Shown: positions 42,780-52,026 of the stretch, piece by piece | How the letters are laid out: the number at the start of each line of letters is the position of its first letter | Position numbering within the stretch: the first letter of the stretch is position 1 | Assembly: GCF_023921805.1 (NCBI RefSeq) | Contig: NZ_CP074197.1 | Coordinates: 992,001-1,056,000, forward strand | From: Ruminococcus sp. FMBCY1 | Lineage (GTDB): Bacteria; Bacillota; Clostridia; Oscillospirales; Acutalibacteraceae | Direction of reading: 5' to 3' | DNA: 64,000 nt | Position numbers and translations under genes: made by a program | Notes under the pieces: model-generated | The model's database searches: none | The model's input: the letters and a program-made list of their open reading frames with translations, nothing else | Told to the model about the DNA's origin: nothing

Positions 42780-42974
42780 TTATTTATGGTTGTTAGAGTG
42801 GCATTTACCTGCCATTGCACAGGATGCACATCCGCAGCCACAGCTGCCACAAGAAGATTTGCCCTTTTTCTTTGCTCTGAAATGGCTGATAATAATTGCA
42901 GCAACTACAGCAACAACTATAAGCAAAACAACTATTGTACCAATATTATCAAGTAAAAAAGTAAGCATATACAT
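42780..42974 (-). CDS. FeoB-associated Cys-rich membrane protein
   Basis: 64 residues. One membrane helix (residues 9-31) precedes a basic, cysteine-rich tail (SCGSCGCGCASCAMAGKC). This matches the FeoB_associated family (PF12669) and its normal position, 21 bp after feoB. It may handle Fe2+ leaving the FeoB channel. Confidence 0.9.
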   Translation of the reverse strand: MYMLTFLLDNIGTIVVLLIVVAVVAAIIISHFRAKKKGKSSCGSCGCGCASCAMAGKCHSNNHK

Positions 42975-42995
42975 CCTCCTCTATCAAAATCTAAA

Positions 42996-45488
42996 TTATT
43001 TTACCTTTACAGAAGTTTTTAATGTATTAGCCTCTTTGTATGGTCTTACGAGCATATAAATCATAAATGCAAGTACCAATACAGCGAAAATAAGACCGAT
43101 AACATTTACATTACCTGTAAAGAGTCCGCCAAACTGATTAATCATAAGAGCGATTGCATAAGCAAATACACACTGGTAAGCTACTGCAAAACAGGTCCAC
43201 TTAGCATTATTCATTTCTCTCTTCATAGCACCGATAGCTGCGAAGCAAGGAGCACAAAGGAGGTTGAATACGAGGAATGAGAAACCGCTGATTGCTGTGA
43301 AAGCACCGCCGATTTCTGACCATCCGCCCGGATAAAGAATACCCATTGTACCAACGATATTCTCTTTAGCAACAAGGCCTGTAACCGATGCAACTGCTGC
43401 CTGCCAATTGCCCCAACCAAGCGGAGTAAAGATCCAAGCAATGCAGTTACCGATAGCGGCAAGAATTGAATTGCTGATCTGATCCTCTGAAAGCATCTGG
43501 AACTGACCGTCAACAAATCCGAAGTATGTTGTAAACCAAACAATGATTGTTGAAAGAAGAATGATTGTACCGGCCTTTTTGATAAATGACCAGCCACGCT
43601 CCCACATTGAACGGAGAAGGTTGCTTACTGTCGGGAGATGGTAAGCGGGAAGTTCCATAACGAACGGAGCAGGATCGCCTGAGAAGATCTTTGTCTTCTT
43701 AAGCATAATACCCGAAACTACGATTGCAGCCATACCGATGAAGTAAGCTGATGTAGCAATCCACGGTGAACCACCGAAAATAGCACCTGCGATCATAGCA
43801 ATAAATGGCATCTTAGCACCGCAAGGAATAAATGTTGTTGTCATAATTGTCATACGACGGTCACGCTCGTTTTCAATTGTACGAGAAGCCATGATACCCG
43901 GAACGCCGCAGCCTGTACCGACAAGCATTGGAATAAATGATTTACCTGAAAGGCCGAACTTACGGAATACACGGTCAAGTACGAATGCGATACGAGCCAT
44001 ATAACCGCAGCTTTCAAGGAAAGCAAGGAGTAAGAAAAGTACAAGCATCTGCGGAACGAAGCCAAGAACCGCACCAACACCGGCTACGATACCGTCAAGA
44101 ATAAGTCCGTTAAGCCAATCGGCACAGTTGATAGCGTCAAGGCCGTCACCGATAAGAACAGGAATACCCGGAACCCATACACCGTATGTGCTTGCATCAG
44201 GAGCGCCATAGCCTTCCTTATAATTTGTATCAAGATAATTATCAACAGCTTCCTGTAACTGAGCCTTAGTTGTATCAGGAGTTTCAGTTACCTCAAGTGT
44301 TTCTTCGTCTTCTACAGAATAAGTAACGCTTGCGTCTGCAGGAGTTAAAGTAACGAGCTGTGAAAGAGCAGCTTTAGCAGCATCTTCAGAATAATTTTCA
44401 TTTTCAAGATCAATTGCAGCTGCAATATCGTCATTACCGTATTCTTCATTGAAAGCTTCAATGATTGCATCTGAATCGCCGTAATTTTCTTCTGCCTCTT
44501 CTGCCTGTGAAGTACCTATACCGAACAAATGCCAACCGTCACCGAACAATCCGTCATTTGCCCAGTCTGTTGCCATTGAACCTACAGTCTGCATTGAAAT
44601 GAAGTAAACAAGGAACATAATTACGGCAAAAATCGGAAGACCAAGCCAACGGTTTGTAACAACCTTATCAATCTTATCTGATGTTGAAAGGCTACCTTTG
44701 CTCTTCTTTTTATAGCAAGTCTTAATAATAGTAGCTATGTAAATATATCTTTCGTTTGTAATAATGCTTTCGCTGTCATCGTCAAGCTCTTTTTCGGCAT
44801 TTTCAATGTCAGTTTCAACATGCTTTTTAATTTCGTCGCTAAGGTTAAGCTTTTCCATAACCTTATCATCACGCTCAAATACCTTGATAGCGTACCATCT
44901 CTGCTGTTCTTCGGGCATTTCGTGAACTACTGCCTCTTCAATATGAGCAATAGCGTGCTCAACAACACCGTTGAATGTGTGCATTGGAACAGTTTTTGTG
45001 TTCTCGGCAGCATCAATTGCAGCCTCTGCCGCTTCCATAATACCTGTGCCCTTCAAAGCAGAAATTTCAACGACCTTACAGCCAAGCTCTTTAGCAAGTG
45101 CCGAAGTGTCAATCTTATCTCCGCTCTTCTTTACAACATCCATCATATTAATGGCAACAACAACCGGGATACCGAGCTCTGTAAGCTGTGTTGTAAGGTA
45201 AAGGTTACGCTCAAGGTTAGTACCGTCAACAATGTTAAGGATTGCGTCAGGTCTTTGCTCGATAAGGTAGTTACGAGCAACTACTTCTTCAAGTGTGTAA
45301 GGAGAAAGTGAGTAAATACCCGGCAAGTCCATAATTACAACATCGTTGTGCTTTTTGAGCTTACCCTCTTTCTTCTCAACGGTAACGCCCGGCCAGTTAC
45401 CAACAAACTGGTTTGAACCTGTAAGAGCGTTAAAAAGGGTTGTTTTACCGCAGTTAGGATTACCTGCAAGTGCAATTTTAATACCCAT
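42996..45488 (-). CDS. feoB: Ferrous iron transporter FeoB
   Basis: 830 residues. The cytoplasmic G domain has GNPNCGKTTLFNALTG (G1), DLPGIYSL (G3) and INMMDV (G4-like NxxD); then helical spacer and membrane part with gate motifs such as LVGTGCGVPGIMASR and PCGAKMPFIAMIAG. Between the first and second membrane segments is an acidic insertion of about 120 residues (from SQAEEAEENYGDSDA to about DASTYGVW), probably exposed outside, that is absent from typical FeoB. Imports Fe2+. Part of feoA-feoA-feoB-Cys-rich operon. Confidence 0.96.
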   Translation of the reverse strand: MGIKIALAGNPNCGKTTLFNALTGSNQFVGNWPGVTVEKKEGKLKKHNDVVIMDLPGIYSLSPYTLEEVVARNYLIEQRPDAILNIVDGTNLERNLYLTTQLTELGIPVVVAINMMDVVKKSGDKIDTSALAKELGCKVVEISALKGTGIMEAAEAAIDAAENTKTVPMHTFNGVVEHAIAHIEEAVVHEMPEEQQRWYAIKVFERDDKVMEKLNLSDEIKKHVETDIENAEKELDDDSESIITNERYIYIATIIKTCYKKKSKGSLSTSDKIDKVVTNRWLGLPIFAVIMFLVYFISMQTVGSMATDWANDGLFGDGWHLFGIGTSQAEEAEENYGDSDAIIEAFNEEYGNDDIAAAIDLENENYSEDAAKAALSQLVTLTPADASVTYSVEDEETLEVTETPDTTKAQLQEAVDNYLDTNYKEGYGAPDASTYGVWVPGIPVLIGDGLDAINCADWLNGLILDGIVAGVGAVLGFVPQMLVLFLLLAFLESCGYMARIAFVLDRVFRKFGLSGKSFIPMLVGTGCGVPGIMASRTIENERDRRMTIMTTTFIPCGAKMPFIAMIAGAIFGGSPWIATSAYFIGMAAIVVSGIMLKKTKIFSGDPAPFVMELPAYHLPTVSNLLRSMWERGWSFIKKAGTIILLSTIIVWFTTYFGFVDGQFQMLSEDQISNSILAAIGNCIAWIFTPLGWGNWQAAVASVTGLVAKENIVGTMGILYPGGWSEIGGAFTAISGFSFLVFNLLCAPCFAAIGAMKREMNNAKWTCFAVAYQCVFAYAIALMINQFGGLFTGNVNVIGLIFAVLVLAFMIYMLVRPYKEANTLKTSVKVK

Positions 45489-45568
45489 TAGTGTCTTCCT
45501 CTCATAGATTTAGTTATTTTAGACTAACTTAAAATTTAAAAATATCGGGGATAAACCCCGTATTTAAC

Positions 45569-45790
45569 TTAAACAAGTTCAATCATTTCAGCATCGGCTT
45601 TACGCAAAGAAAGTTCATAACCTCTTACTGTAACTTCAATAGGATCACCGAGCGGCGCAACTTTACGGATATAAATTTCAACGCCCTTTGTAATACCCAT
45701 ATCCATAATTCTGCGCTTAATAGCGCCCGCACCGTTAAGTTTTGCAACTTTTACGGTTTCTCCGATTTTTGCTTCTCTCAGAGTTCTCAT
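45569..45790 (-). CDS. feoA: FeoA family protein (second copy)
   Basis: 73 residues. LREAKIGETVKVAKLNGAGAIKRRIMDMGITKGVEIYIRKVAPLGDPIEVTVRGYELSLR is the SH3-like FeoA domain with the usual DMGITKG and PLGDP motifs. GGAGG lies upstream. It lies 12 bp after the first feoA and 80 bp before feoB. FeoA binds the FeoB G domain. Confidence 0.94.
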   Translation of the reverse strand: MRTLREAKIGETVKVAKLNGAGAIKRRIMDMGITKGVEIYIRKVAPLGDPIEVTVRGYELSLRKADAEMIELV

Positions 45791-45802
45791 ATTGTACCTC
45801 CA

Positions 45803-46012
45803 TTAAATCATAATTTTGCTTGCCATTTCACGGCTGATTGCAACTCGTGCTCCTTTTACATTAACAATAAGGTTACCCGCCATTGAAGAAACAACTGTAA
45901 CTGTGCCGCCAACAACAAAACCCAAGTTTTCAAGATGTGCACGAACCTCAGAGTTACCTCCGATTTTTTTAATAATGTTTTCAACGCCCGGATCGGCAAA
46001 TGTTAAAGGCAT
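45803..46012 (-). CDS. feoA: FeoA family protein (first copy)
   Basis: 69 residues from the ATG at 46012 (MPLTFADPGVENIIKKIGG), the usual FeoA N-terminus. LENLGFVVGGTVTVVSSMAGNLIVNVKGARVAISREMASKIMI is the SH3-like fold. An ATG at 46039 is in frame but lies in a palindrome that looks like an operator, so it is not preferred. First gene of the feo operon. Confidence 0.92.
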   Translation of the reverse strand: MPLTFADPGVENIIKKIGGNSEVRAHLENLGFVVGGTVTVVSSMAGNLIVNVKGARVAISREMASKIMI

Positions 46013-46037
46013 AAGCTCACCATCCTCGCTATACAGC

Positions 46038-46123
46038 ATTAGTGCTAACTAACTTTGACAGTACAAAAAAGTTAGCACTCGCTAACTGATTATTAGTTTA
46101 CTACTTTTATATTAAAAAGTCAA
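46038..46123 (-). promoter_or_regulatory. feo promoter with two GTTAG-N6-CTAAC boxes
   Basis: Minus strand TTGACT (46118-46123), 17 bp, TAAACT (46095-46100). Palindrome AGTTAG-N6-CTAACT (46070-46087) follows the -10 by 7 bp, and a second with one mismatch (46038-46053) is centred 33 bp further. The layout suggests repression by a DtxR/IdeR-type iron regulator, inferred from the half-site resemblance. Confidence 0.65.
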
Positions 46124-46310
46124 TAAGTTTAATAAATTTAAAATAATTCAACACTAATTTCGTTAAATTGACAAATTTTATATTACTTAATTCGGTAAAT
46201 TGATATATTCTTTTTAATACTTTTTCGCATCTGTTTACCGCAAATCTTTTACTTATCAATATTATGCAATTGCAAAGCAAAATATGAATTATTTTTATAT
46301 AAACAATAAA

Positions 46311-46337
46311 CAAGCGGTGGTTTTTTGCCACCGCTTG
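46311..46337. terminator. Isolated hairpin, possible terminator
   Basis: CAAGCGGTGG (46311-46320) pairs with 46328-46337, T-rich on both sides. No gene ends nearby: feo runs away to the left and the sensor gene starts at 46468. The remaining 46124-46310 is AT-rich and I see no gene in it. Confidence 0.45.
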
Positions 46338-46467
46338 CTAAGGTTTTTATTTTTTAAAATTTGTCTTATGCGAAATTTTATGTTACAATTCTAGAATATT
46401 CATAATAATGTAACTTTCAAATTTTGCATACAATAAAATTAATTTAAAGCTAAAAGGCGGTGAAGTA

Positions 46468-48870
46468 ATGCACAAAAAGATTAAAATTTCAATTTTGGTT
46501 ATGCTCTTAATTTTGCTTTGTACTCTTTTTAACGGTTGTATGAACCATATAAAGACCATTTCAGTCAATAACGAGGATTACTTTAATGCATTAAAATGCG
46601 ATAATGATGAATATAATTTAGTTATATCCGAAAGTTCGGTAGTAGATAATCTCAATAACGGTTATGCTGCTCAAGCTGATGAACTGCTTGCAAAAAGCCT
46701 TATGGATAGTGGCGGGCATTATTATTGGTATCCACATTATATCACAACGATAGTAATAGCAGTTGACACAGGCAAAGTAAAAGAAAACATAAACAGCTTT
46801 AATTCTCTTGCAGGTGTTGAAGAAAAAATCTATATAGATTCAGATTATTATAATTACATTACCGCATCAATCGGCTATTCGCTTAAAAAAGAAAATTACC
46901 GTATTGACGATGCCATTAATTACCTGAAAGAAATGGAAAGAAATGGCAGACTCAGCAACAGCAATACTGAACTTCCAATATGGATCTGCACCGATACACA
47001 GGCTGTTAAACTAAAACGAGGTAACAAAAATATAGACATTATTATTCCAAATGATGGTACTCTTTCTTTTGTGCAAGGAATAATTTCACCATACCCACTA
47101 TGTTTTGAAAACAATCTCTGCAATAATATAAATCAAAATGACTTGCGAACATATAACAACGTATCTCCCCTGTATCCTACCCAAGAAAAATATTCTAACG
47201 CTGTTATTTATACCGATTACCGGCACTTTAACGAGCAATCAACAAATGTTATTAAAAAGATGAGGAGAACAGTTTTTGAGCAACGCAGATATTCAACAGC
47301 AGACGGACAAGAGCATATTTTGTCAGCAGTATTTTTCATTACATTAACAGTGCTGTGGATAGCTGTGCTTGGCTTGAGAGTAATTAACAAAAGGGTTAAA
47401 TTATCTTTTATTATTATCGGTTCAATGCTTATTCTATGGCTTACAGCGAGGTGCATTAAGTGGCAAATTAATTCTCCGATGATTGAAAGACAGCTTTGGT
47501 ACAGCTACTATCTTTTTCAATTCGGTATAGCAACAGGTCTGTTATATTTAACAAGCGTAACAGACAAACCAAGCAGCAACAAAATCATACCGCTGCGGAT
47601 TCTGCCTTTTATAGTGGTTGAGCTATTTCTGCTATGTCTGATATTCACAAATGACTACCATCAGCTTGCTTTTTCGTTTTATAACGGAATTGAAAACGGT
47701 TCCTCTGAATACACCTACGGCATTGTATATTATTTATCTATGCTGTGCATTGGATTACAAACTTTCATTGTATTGTTGTGGCTTATAGTACGCAGTATAA
47801 AAAGTCCGAATAAGCTAAATATTTTTTACCCTGTTACTTTTTTCCTTTTGATTTTTTTATATACTGTTGCCTATGTAATGCGTCTGCCGTTTGCCTTTGA
47901 GAGTGATATGACGGTAGTTATCACATTTATTATCCTCGCATTTATGGAAGTATGCTTGCGCAGCAGTCTTATTCCCACCAACACAAAATACAAAAATCTT
48001 TTTAAAAATTCACCGCTTAAAATGGAAATTCTCAACAATTATTTTGAAAAAGAAATTACTGCAAATTTCGACTACTGCCTTACCGATAAACAAAAAGACA
48101 GCATTATTAACGGTAAAAATCCAATAAAACTTGATGAGAACACACTGCTTTTCAGCAAGAAAATTTCCGGCGGATATGTTGTTTGGCAGGACGATATTTC
48201 TCAGCTGAACAAAATGTATTCAAATACTAAAACTACTGTAGAAAAGCTAAGGGCAACCAATGCCTTAATCAGAAAAGAAGAAAAAGCAAGGCGAAAATAC
48301 TTACAAAACGAGGAAAAAATAGACATTTGCAACAGTCTTGAGAGTGAAATTTCCGATAAACTCAAGTTGCTTTCCCGTTTACCTGAAAAGATGAAAAATC
48401 AAAGCAATAATTCCCTGCTTACTGTCAAAGCCGCATTACTTTTGTGCTACATAAAACGCAGGTGTAATATGTTTTTTATTGCTCTTGAGGAAAAATATTT
48501 TTCCTCTGATGAACTAAGTATGTATATAGACGAACTCGGAAGCTTTGCAGAATATTCCAAAGTAAAGCTGCTCTGCACCAATAACGGCAATAAAAAGCTT
48601 GACATTGAACACGCAAATCTTATGTATGAGTTTATGTACAACATTCTTGACGAAGCAACACAAACAAAATGCGAATACATATTTGCTCGCACAGAAATAT
48701 CCGATAAGGAAATTTCTATAAAGGTGATTAGCTCAACGAAAATCAACAGTAATATTTTTGACAAAAAATTTATGATTTCACTTGAAAAATCGGGTGGTAA
48801 AATCATCGAGCAAAATGATGACGATAACCTTGGCATTTGGCTTTTGCTTAAGGGTGGTGAAAAGCAATGA
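46468..48870 (+). CDS. 7TM sensor protein, histidine-kinase-like
   Basis: 800 residues. A signal/lipobox-like N-terminus (LLCTLFNGC) leads to an extracytoplasmic domain of about 250 residues, then about seven membrane helices (residues 288-495), then a cytoplasmic coiled coil and a domain of about 220 residues. I do not find clear H-, N- or G-box motifs of an active kinase, so it may be a degenerate kinase acting as sensor partner. The stop overlaps the next start (ATGA). First gene of a three-gene signalling operon. Confidence 0.6.
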   Translation: MHKKIKISILVMLLILLCTLFNGCMNHIKTISVNNEDYFNALKCDNDEYNLVISESSVVDNLNNGYAAQADELLAKSLMDSGGHYYWYPHYITTIVIAVDTGKVKENINSFNSLAGVEEKIYIDSDYYNYITASIGYSLKKENYRIDDAINYLKEMERNGRLSNSNTELPIWICTDTQAVKLKRGNKNIDIIIPNDGTLSFVQGIISPYPLCFENNLCNNINQNDLRTYNNVSPLYPTQEKYSNAVIYTDYRHFNEQSTNVIKKMRRTVFEQRRYSTADGQEHILSAVFFITLTVLWIAVLGLRVINKRVKLSFIIIGSMLILWLTARCIKWQINSPMIERQLWYSYYLFQFGIATGLLYLTSVTDKPSSNKIIPLRILPFIVVELFLLCLIFTNDYHQLAFSFYNGIENGSSEYTYGIVYYLSMLCIGLQTFIVLLWLIVRSIKSPNKLNIFYPVTFFLLIFLYTVAYVMRLPFAFESDMTVVITFIILAFMEVCLRSSLIPTNTKYKNLFKNSPLKMEILNNYFEKEITANFDYCLTDKQKDSIINGKNPIKLDENTLLFSKKISGGYVVWQDDISQLNKMYSNTKTTVEKLRATNALIRKEEKARRKYLQNEEKIDICNSLESEISDKLKLLSRLPEKMKNQSNNSLLTVKAALLLCYIKRRCNMFFIALEEKYFSSDELSMYIDELGSFAEYSKVKLLCTNNGNKKLDIEHANLMYEFMYNILDEATQTKCEYIFARTEISDKEISIKVISSTKINSNIFDKKFMISLEKSGGKIIEQNDDDNLGIWLLLKGGEKQ

Positions 48871-50279
48871 ATTACATTTATTTTTATCCTGAATTTGTGC
48901 GAATTTTAGTTTGTATCTTGATAATTGCAGGCATTTGTATGCAATGCTTTGCATTTATATACAAATTTAACAGTGGAGCAAAAGGTTTTAAATATGTTTG
49001 CGAACTATCATTTGAATTTTCCGTAATACTGCTGCAATTTATTTATGGTTATATATATTCCTGCATTTATTACCAAACTAATATATCAATTTATTATCCC
49101 GAACAATATTTAGCTGTTGGGTACATAGCATCCATTTTGTTTTTAATTATGCTTATTGCAACTGCTGTTTATTTAAAGCAAGCACACATAACATTATCAA
49201 TATGCTTTGCTCTGCCATTGCTGCCATTTGCAAATCATCTTGCAAACGGTACATTTACAGTTGTTCTTTTTACTGCACTGATAATGTTTATTATAAGAAG
49301 TGTACATTTAATATTAAAAGTAAGTAAATTAAAACGAAACACTATAACTCCGCTTTCTGTAAAGGAATCAATAGACGCACTCAATACAGGAATTTTATTT
49401 TGCAGAAATGACGGGCAGATTCTGCTTGCAAATCATTGCATAAGTAATTTGATGACGGAGATTTTTAATAAAGAATTTACAAGCGGACTAAAGTTTATAA
49501 ACGAAATCCGTAATATTTCCAACACACAAAATCAGCAAACAGTTTGCAAAGTTAAAAATTCTTATTATATGATTAAACAAACCGAAATGTATATAAAGAA
49601 AAATCCATACTTTCTGATTACCTCCACAAATGTTACAGAACAGATGAATGCAATGCAGGAGCTATTGAGCTTGAAAGCAAGACTTGTTCAAAAAGGTAAT
49701 GAACTGAATTTTCAGCTAAATAATCTTGAAACCTCATGCAAAGAGGGTGCTCTGTTACAGATACGCACAAGAGTACACGATTTACTGGGACAAAAGCTTT
49801 CTGTACTTTTGCGAAAATTACAGAATAAAGATGATAATATAGACGCTGATGCTATTGAAAAATTCTGTAACAGTATAATGAAAGATATATTATCGGATGA
49901 AAAAAATGCATCTGATAAAAGTCTGATTCTCCTGCAAGAAGTAATGTCATCAATAGGTGTTGAGCTTGCAATAATCGGAGAAATGCCGTATGATAATGAT
50001 ATAGCCGCACTTTTTGTAGAAACAATACGAGAATGCAGTACAAATGCGGTCAGACATTCACTTGCCACAAAAGTGCGTGCAGAAATCAAGAGCAAGGATG
50101 GCATTAATTCTCTTAAAATCACAGATAACGGAACAAATACCTGTACTACAATCCAACTTGGCACAGGACTTTCCGGACTTAAAAATAAAGCAGAAATGCT
50201 CGGTGGAACCCTCAGTGTTACACCATATCCGCATTTCGCAGTTGAGTTAACCGTAAAGGAGGGTGAAAACTATGATTAA
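48867..50279 (+). CDS. Sensor histidine kinase with HATPase domain
   Basis: 470 residues. About six membrane helices (residues 8-160), a PAS-like segment (ESIDALNTGILFCRNDGQILLANHC), then a dimerisation region with RTRVHDLLGQKLSVLLRKL, in which His is the likely phospho-acceptor of a NarL/LytS-like HisKA_3. The ATPase part has ETIRECSTNAVRHS (N box), LKITDNGTNT and GTGLSGLKNKAEMLGG (G box). It should phosphorylate the LuxR-type regulator encoded next, overlapping by 8 bp. Confidence 0.85.
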   Translation: MNYIYFYPEFVRILVCILIIAGICMQCFAFIYKFNSGAKGFKYVCELSFEFSVILLQFIYGYIYSCIYYQTNISIYYPEQYLAVGYIASILFLIMLIATAVYLKQAHITLSICFALPLLPFANHLANGTFTVVLFTALIMFIIRSVHLILKVSKLKRNTITPLSVKESIDALNTGILFCRNDGQILLANHCISNLMTEIFNKEFTSGLKFINEIRNISNTQNQQTVCKVKNSYYMIKQTEMYIKKNPYFLITSTNVTEQMNAMQELLSLKARLVQKGNELNFQLNNLETSCKEGALLQIRTRVHDLLGQKLSVLLRKLQNKDDNIDADAIEKFCNSIMKDILSDEKNASDKSLILLQEVMSSIGVELAIIGEMPYDNDIAALFVETIRECSTNAVRHSLATKVRAEIKSKDGINSLKITDNGTNTCTTIQLGTGLSGLKNKAEMLGGTLSVTPYPHFAVELTVKEGENYD

Positions 50280-50889
50280 AGTATTGATTGTTGACGACCA
50301 CACTTCTGTCAGAGAAGCTTTTAAAGAAATGTTTGAGAAAAAAGATGATTTTTGCGTTGTTGGCGAAAGTGCAAATGCGAACGATTGTGTGCTTTTATGT
50401 GAAAGGCTAAGTCCCGATATTGTACTGTTAGATGTATGCACAGAGGGATACTCCTCCGGACTTGTTGCTACAGAAAATATCAAACAGAATTTTAAAGATA
50501 TTAAGGTAGTGGTTATGAGCGGCTTTGATGAAATATCTTATTCTCCTCGTGCTAAAGAGGCAGGTGCAGACGCATTTGTATATAAAAGCAAAAGTATGAC
50601 ATTTTTTATTGATACAATACGAAAAGTGCTGAATGGAGAAAAATATTTTCCTGAACCCAAAACAATTCCTTTGCCAAAGGGTGAAACTCCTTTTACTGAA
50701 AGAGAAATGCAAATTCTCAGATTAATTTGCAAGCATAAATCAAGAGGAGAGATTGCCTCGGAGCTTTATATCTCGGAAAACACAGTAAAATATCACATTG
50801 GTAATCTGCTTTCAAAAACCGGATGCTCAAGTGTTGCTCAGCTTGCAATTATTATGATTTCAAGCGGTTACATCAACCCTCTATATTAA
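50272..50889 (+). CDS. NarL/LuxR family response regulator
   Basis: 205 residues. Receiver domain with VLIVDDHTSVREAF, DIVLLDVCTEG (phospho-Asp) and KSKSMTFF (Lys). DNA-binding LuxR domain with FTEREMQILRLICKHKSRGEIASELYISENTVKYHI. AAGGAGG lies 11 nt before the ATG at 50272. It forms a two-component pair with the kinase before it; targets may include the downstream membrane protein. Confidence 0.92.
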   Translation: MIKVLIVDDHTSVREAFKEMFEKKDDFCVVGESANANDCVLLCERLSPDIVLLDVCTEGYSSGLVATENIKQNFKDIKVVVMSGFDEISYSPRAKEAGADAFVYKSKSMTFFIDTIRKVLNGEKYFPEPKTIPLPKGETPFTEREMQILRLICKHKSRGEIASELYISENTVKYHIGNLLSKTGCSSVAQLAIIMISSGYINPLY

Positions 50890-51043
50890 AATATAACAAA
50901 ATATAACTTTGCCACCTTTTATTTACAGTAATTTTGCCAAAACTACCCAAATGGGTAGGGCAAAATATTATAAGTTACTGTACAATATAATTGTATCAAG
51001 GATATATCTCCTGTACAAATATATTGAAAAGGTGGTTTTTTTA

Positions 51044-51460
51044 ATGAAAGGAAAAGGATTACTTAAAGTCGTTGGTATTTTAATGATTATCGGCGGTGCA
51101 ATTTCTATTATCATGAGCATTATTGCCATTGCAAGTGTAGGCACTTTAACTTACTTCACAGACGGCGACCTTTCCTCTGTTCAACTTAATCCGACAATAA
51201 TTTATACTTCATGTGTTGTTATGATTCTGGGTTCGGTTGCTGAGCTTATTGCAGGTATCATTGGTGTAAAAAATTGTGCAAAGCCCGAAAAAGCAACCTC
51301 GTGCTTAGTGTTCGGTATTATTGTTGCAATATTTAATTTACTCGGCATTATTATTGGTGCGGTTGGCGGTAGTGGCTTTAATTTCGTGTCACTCATAATA
51401 GGCCTTGTATTACCTGTACTCTTTATTGTTGGTGCGGTAATGAATAAGAAGTCTAACTGA
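51044..51460 (+). CDS. Four-helix membrane protein, unknown function
   Basis: 138 residues. Hydrophobic segments lie at about residues 6-32, 48-72, 83-105 and 112-132, with short charged ends (MKGKG, NKKSN). It resembles small DUF4064-type membrane proteins, without certainty. AAGGTGG is 8 nt before the ATG at 51044. It follows the response regulator by 150 bp with its own terminator behind. Confidence 0.6.
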   Translation: MKGKGLLKVVGILMIIGGAISIIMSIIAIASVGTLTYFTDGDLSSVQLNPTIIYTSCVVMILGSVAELIAGIIGVKNCAKPEKATSCLVFGIIVAIFNLLGIIIGAVGGSGFNFVSLIIGLVLPVLFIVGAVMNKKSN

Positions 51461-51471
51461 TAGTAAATTAC

Positions 51472-51508
51472 AAGGCAGATGTGTTTTTACTCATCTGCCT
51501 TTATTTGT
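51472..51508 (+). terminator. Terminator of the signalling/membrane-protein run
   Basis: AAGGCAGATG (51472-51481) pairs with 51492-51501, followed by a TTATTTGTTT tail. Confidence 0.88.
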
Positions 51509-51533
51509 TTTATAGAATATTATTATTTTGAAA

Positions 51534-52013
51534 ATGAAAAAATCGGTTGTGATTTTATTGTGTATACTCAATATATTTTTATTTAACAGTTGCAAAGATA
51601 AAAACAAATCAACTTTTTCACCTCAGCTTGAATATATAAGCATAAGTTGTAACCATTCAAACTATAATTATTGTTATAGCTTTACAGCATACACAAAAGA
51701 CAGTAAGGCTTACTTTTCAGCAGATTGTACCATTGAGAATTTTGAATTAAGCGGTAAGCATATAGAATTTGAAAATAAAAAAATAGCTTATAATGAGTTT
51801 TTAAAAATTCAAAATTTCGCAAAAAAAAATAATCTTTATAATTTATATAGCAATCATAAAAATATACCATACGATGCTTGCGACATAACTACATACTCAA
51901 TCACGACAAAGTGGGAAAATCAGCAAGAACTTACAGTATCGGATTATAGCTTTGATACTGATATTCAAAACTATTTATATTTATTAGCAAAAAAATATTG
52001 CAATTCAAAATAA
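51534..52013 (+). CDS. Small lipoprotein, unknown function
   Basis: 159 residues. Signal peptide with lipobox LFNSC at residues 16-20, then a polar domain rich in Tyr and Asn with a CNHSNYNYCYSFTAY stretch. No family recognised. The ribosome-binding site is weak; an in-frame TTG 6 nt upstream is an alternative. It ends 13 bp before the large dockerin gene, so the two may be co-expressed. Confidence 0.6.
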   Translation: MKKSVVILLCILNIFLFNSCKDKNKSTFSPQLEYISISCNHSNYNYCYSFTAYTKDSKAYFSADCTIENFELSGKHIEFENKKIAYNEFLKIQNFAKKNNLYNLYSNHKNIPYDACDITTYSITTKWENQQELTVSDYSFDTDIQNYLYLLAKKYCNSK

Positions 52014-52026
52014 AGGAGGAAAAAAC

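Noticed and set aside
46107..46331. 74-codon minus-strand frame upstream of feoA
   Set aside because: AT-rich intergenic DNA covering the feo promoter and an isolated hairpin; no ribosome-binding site or family.
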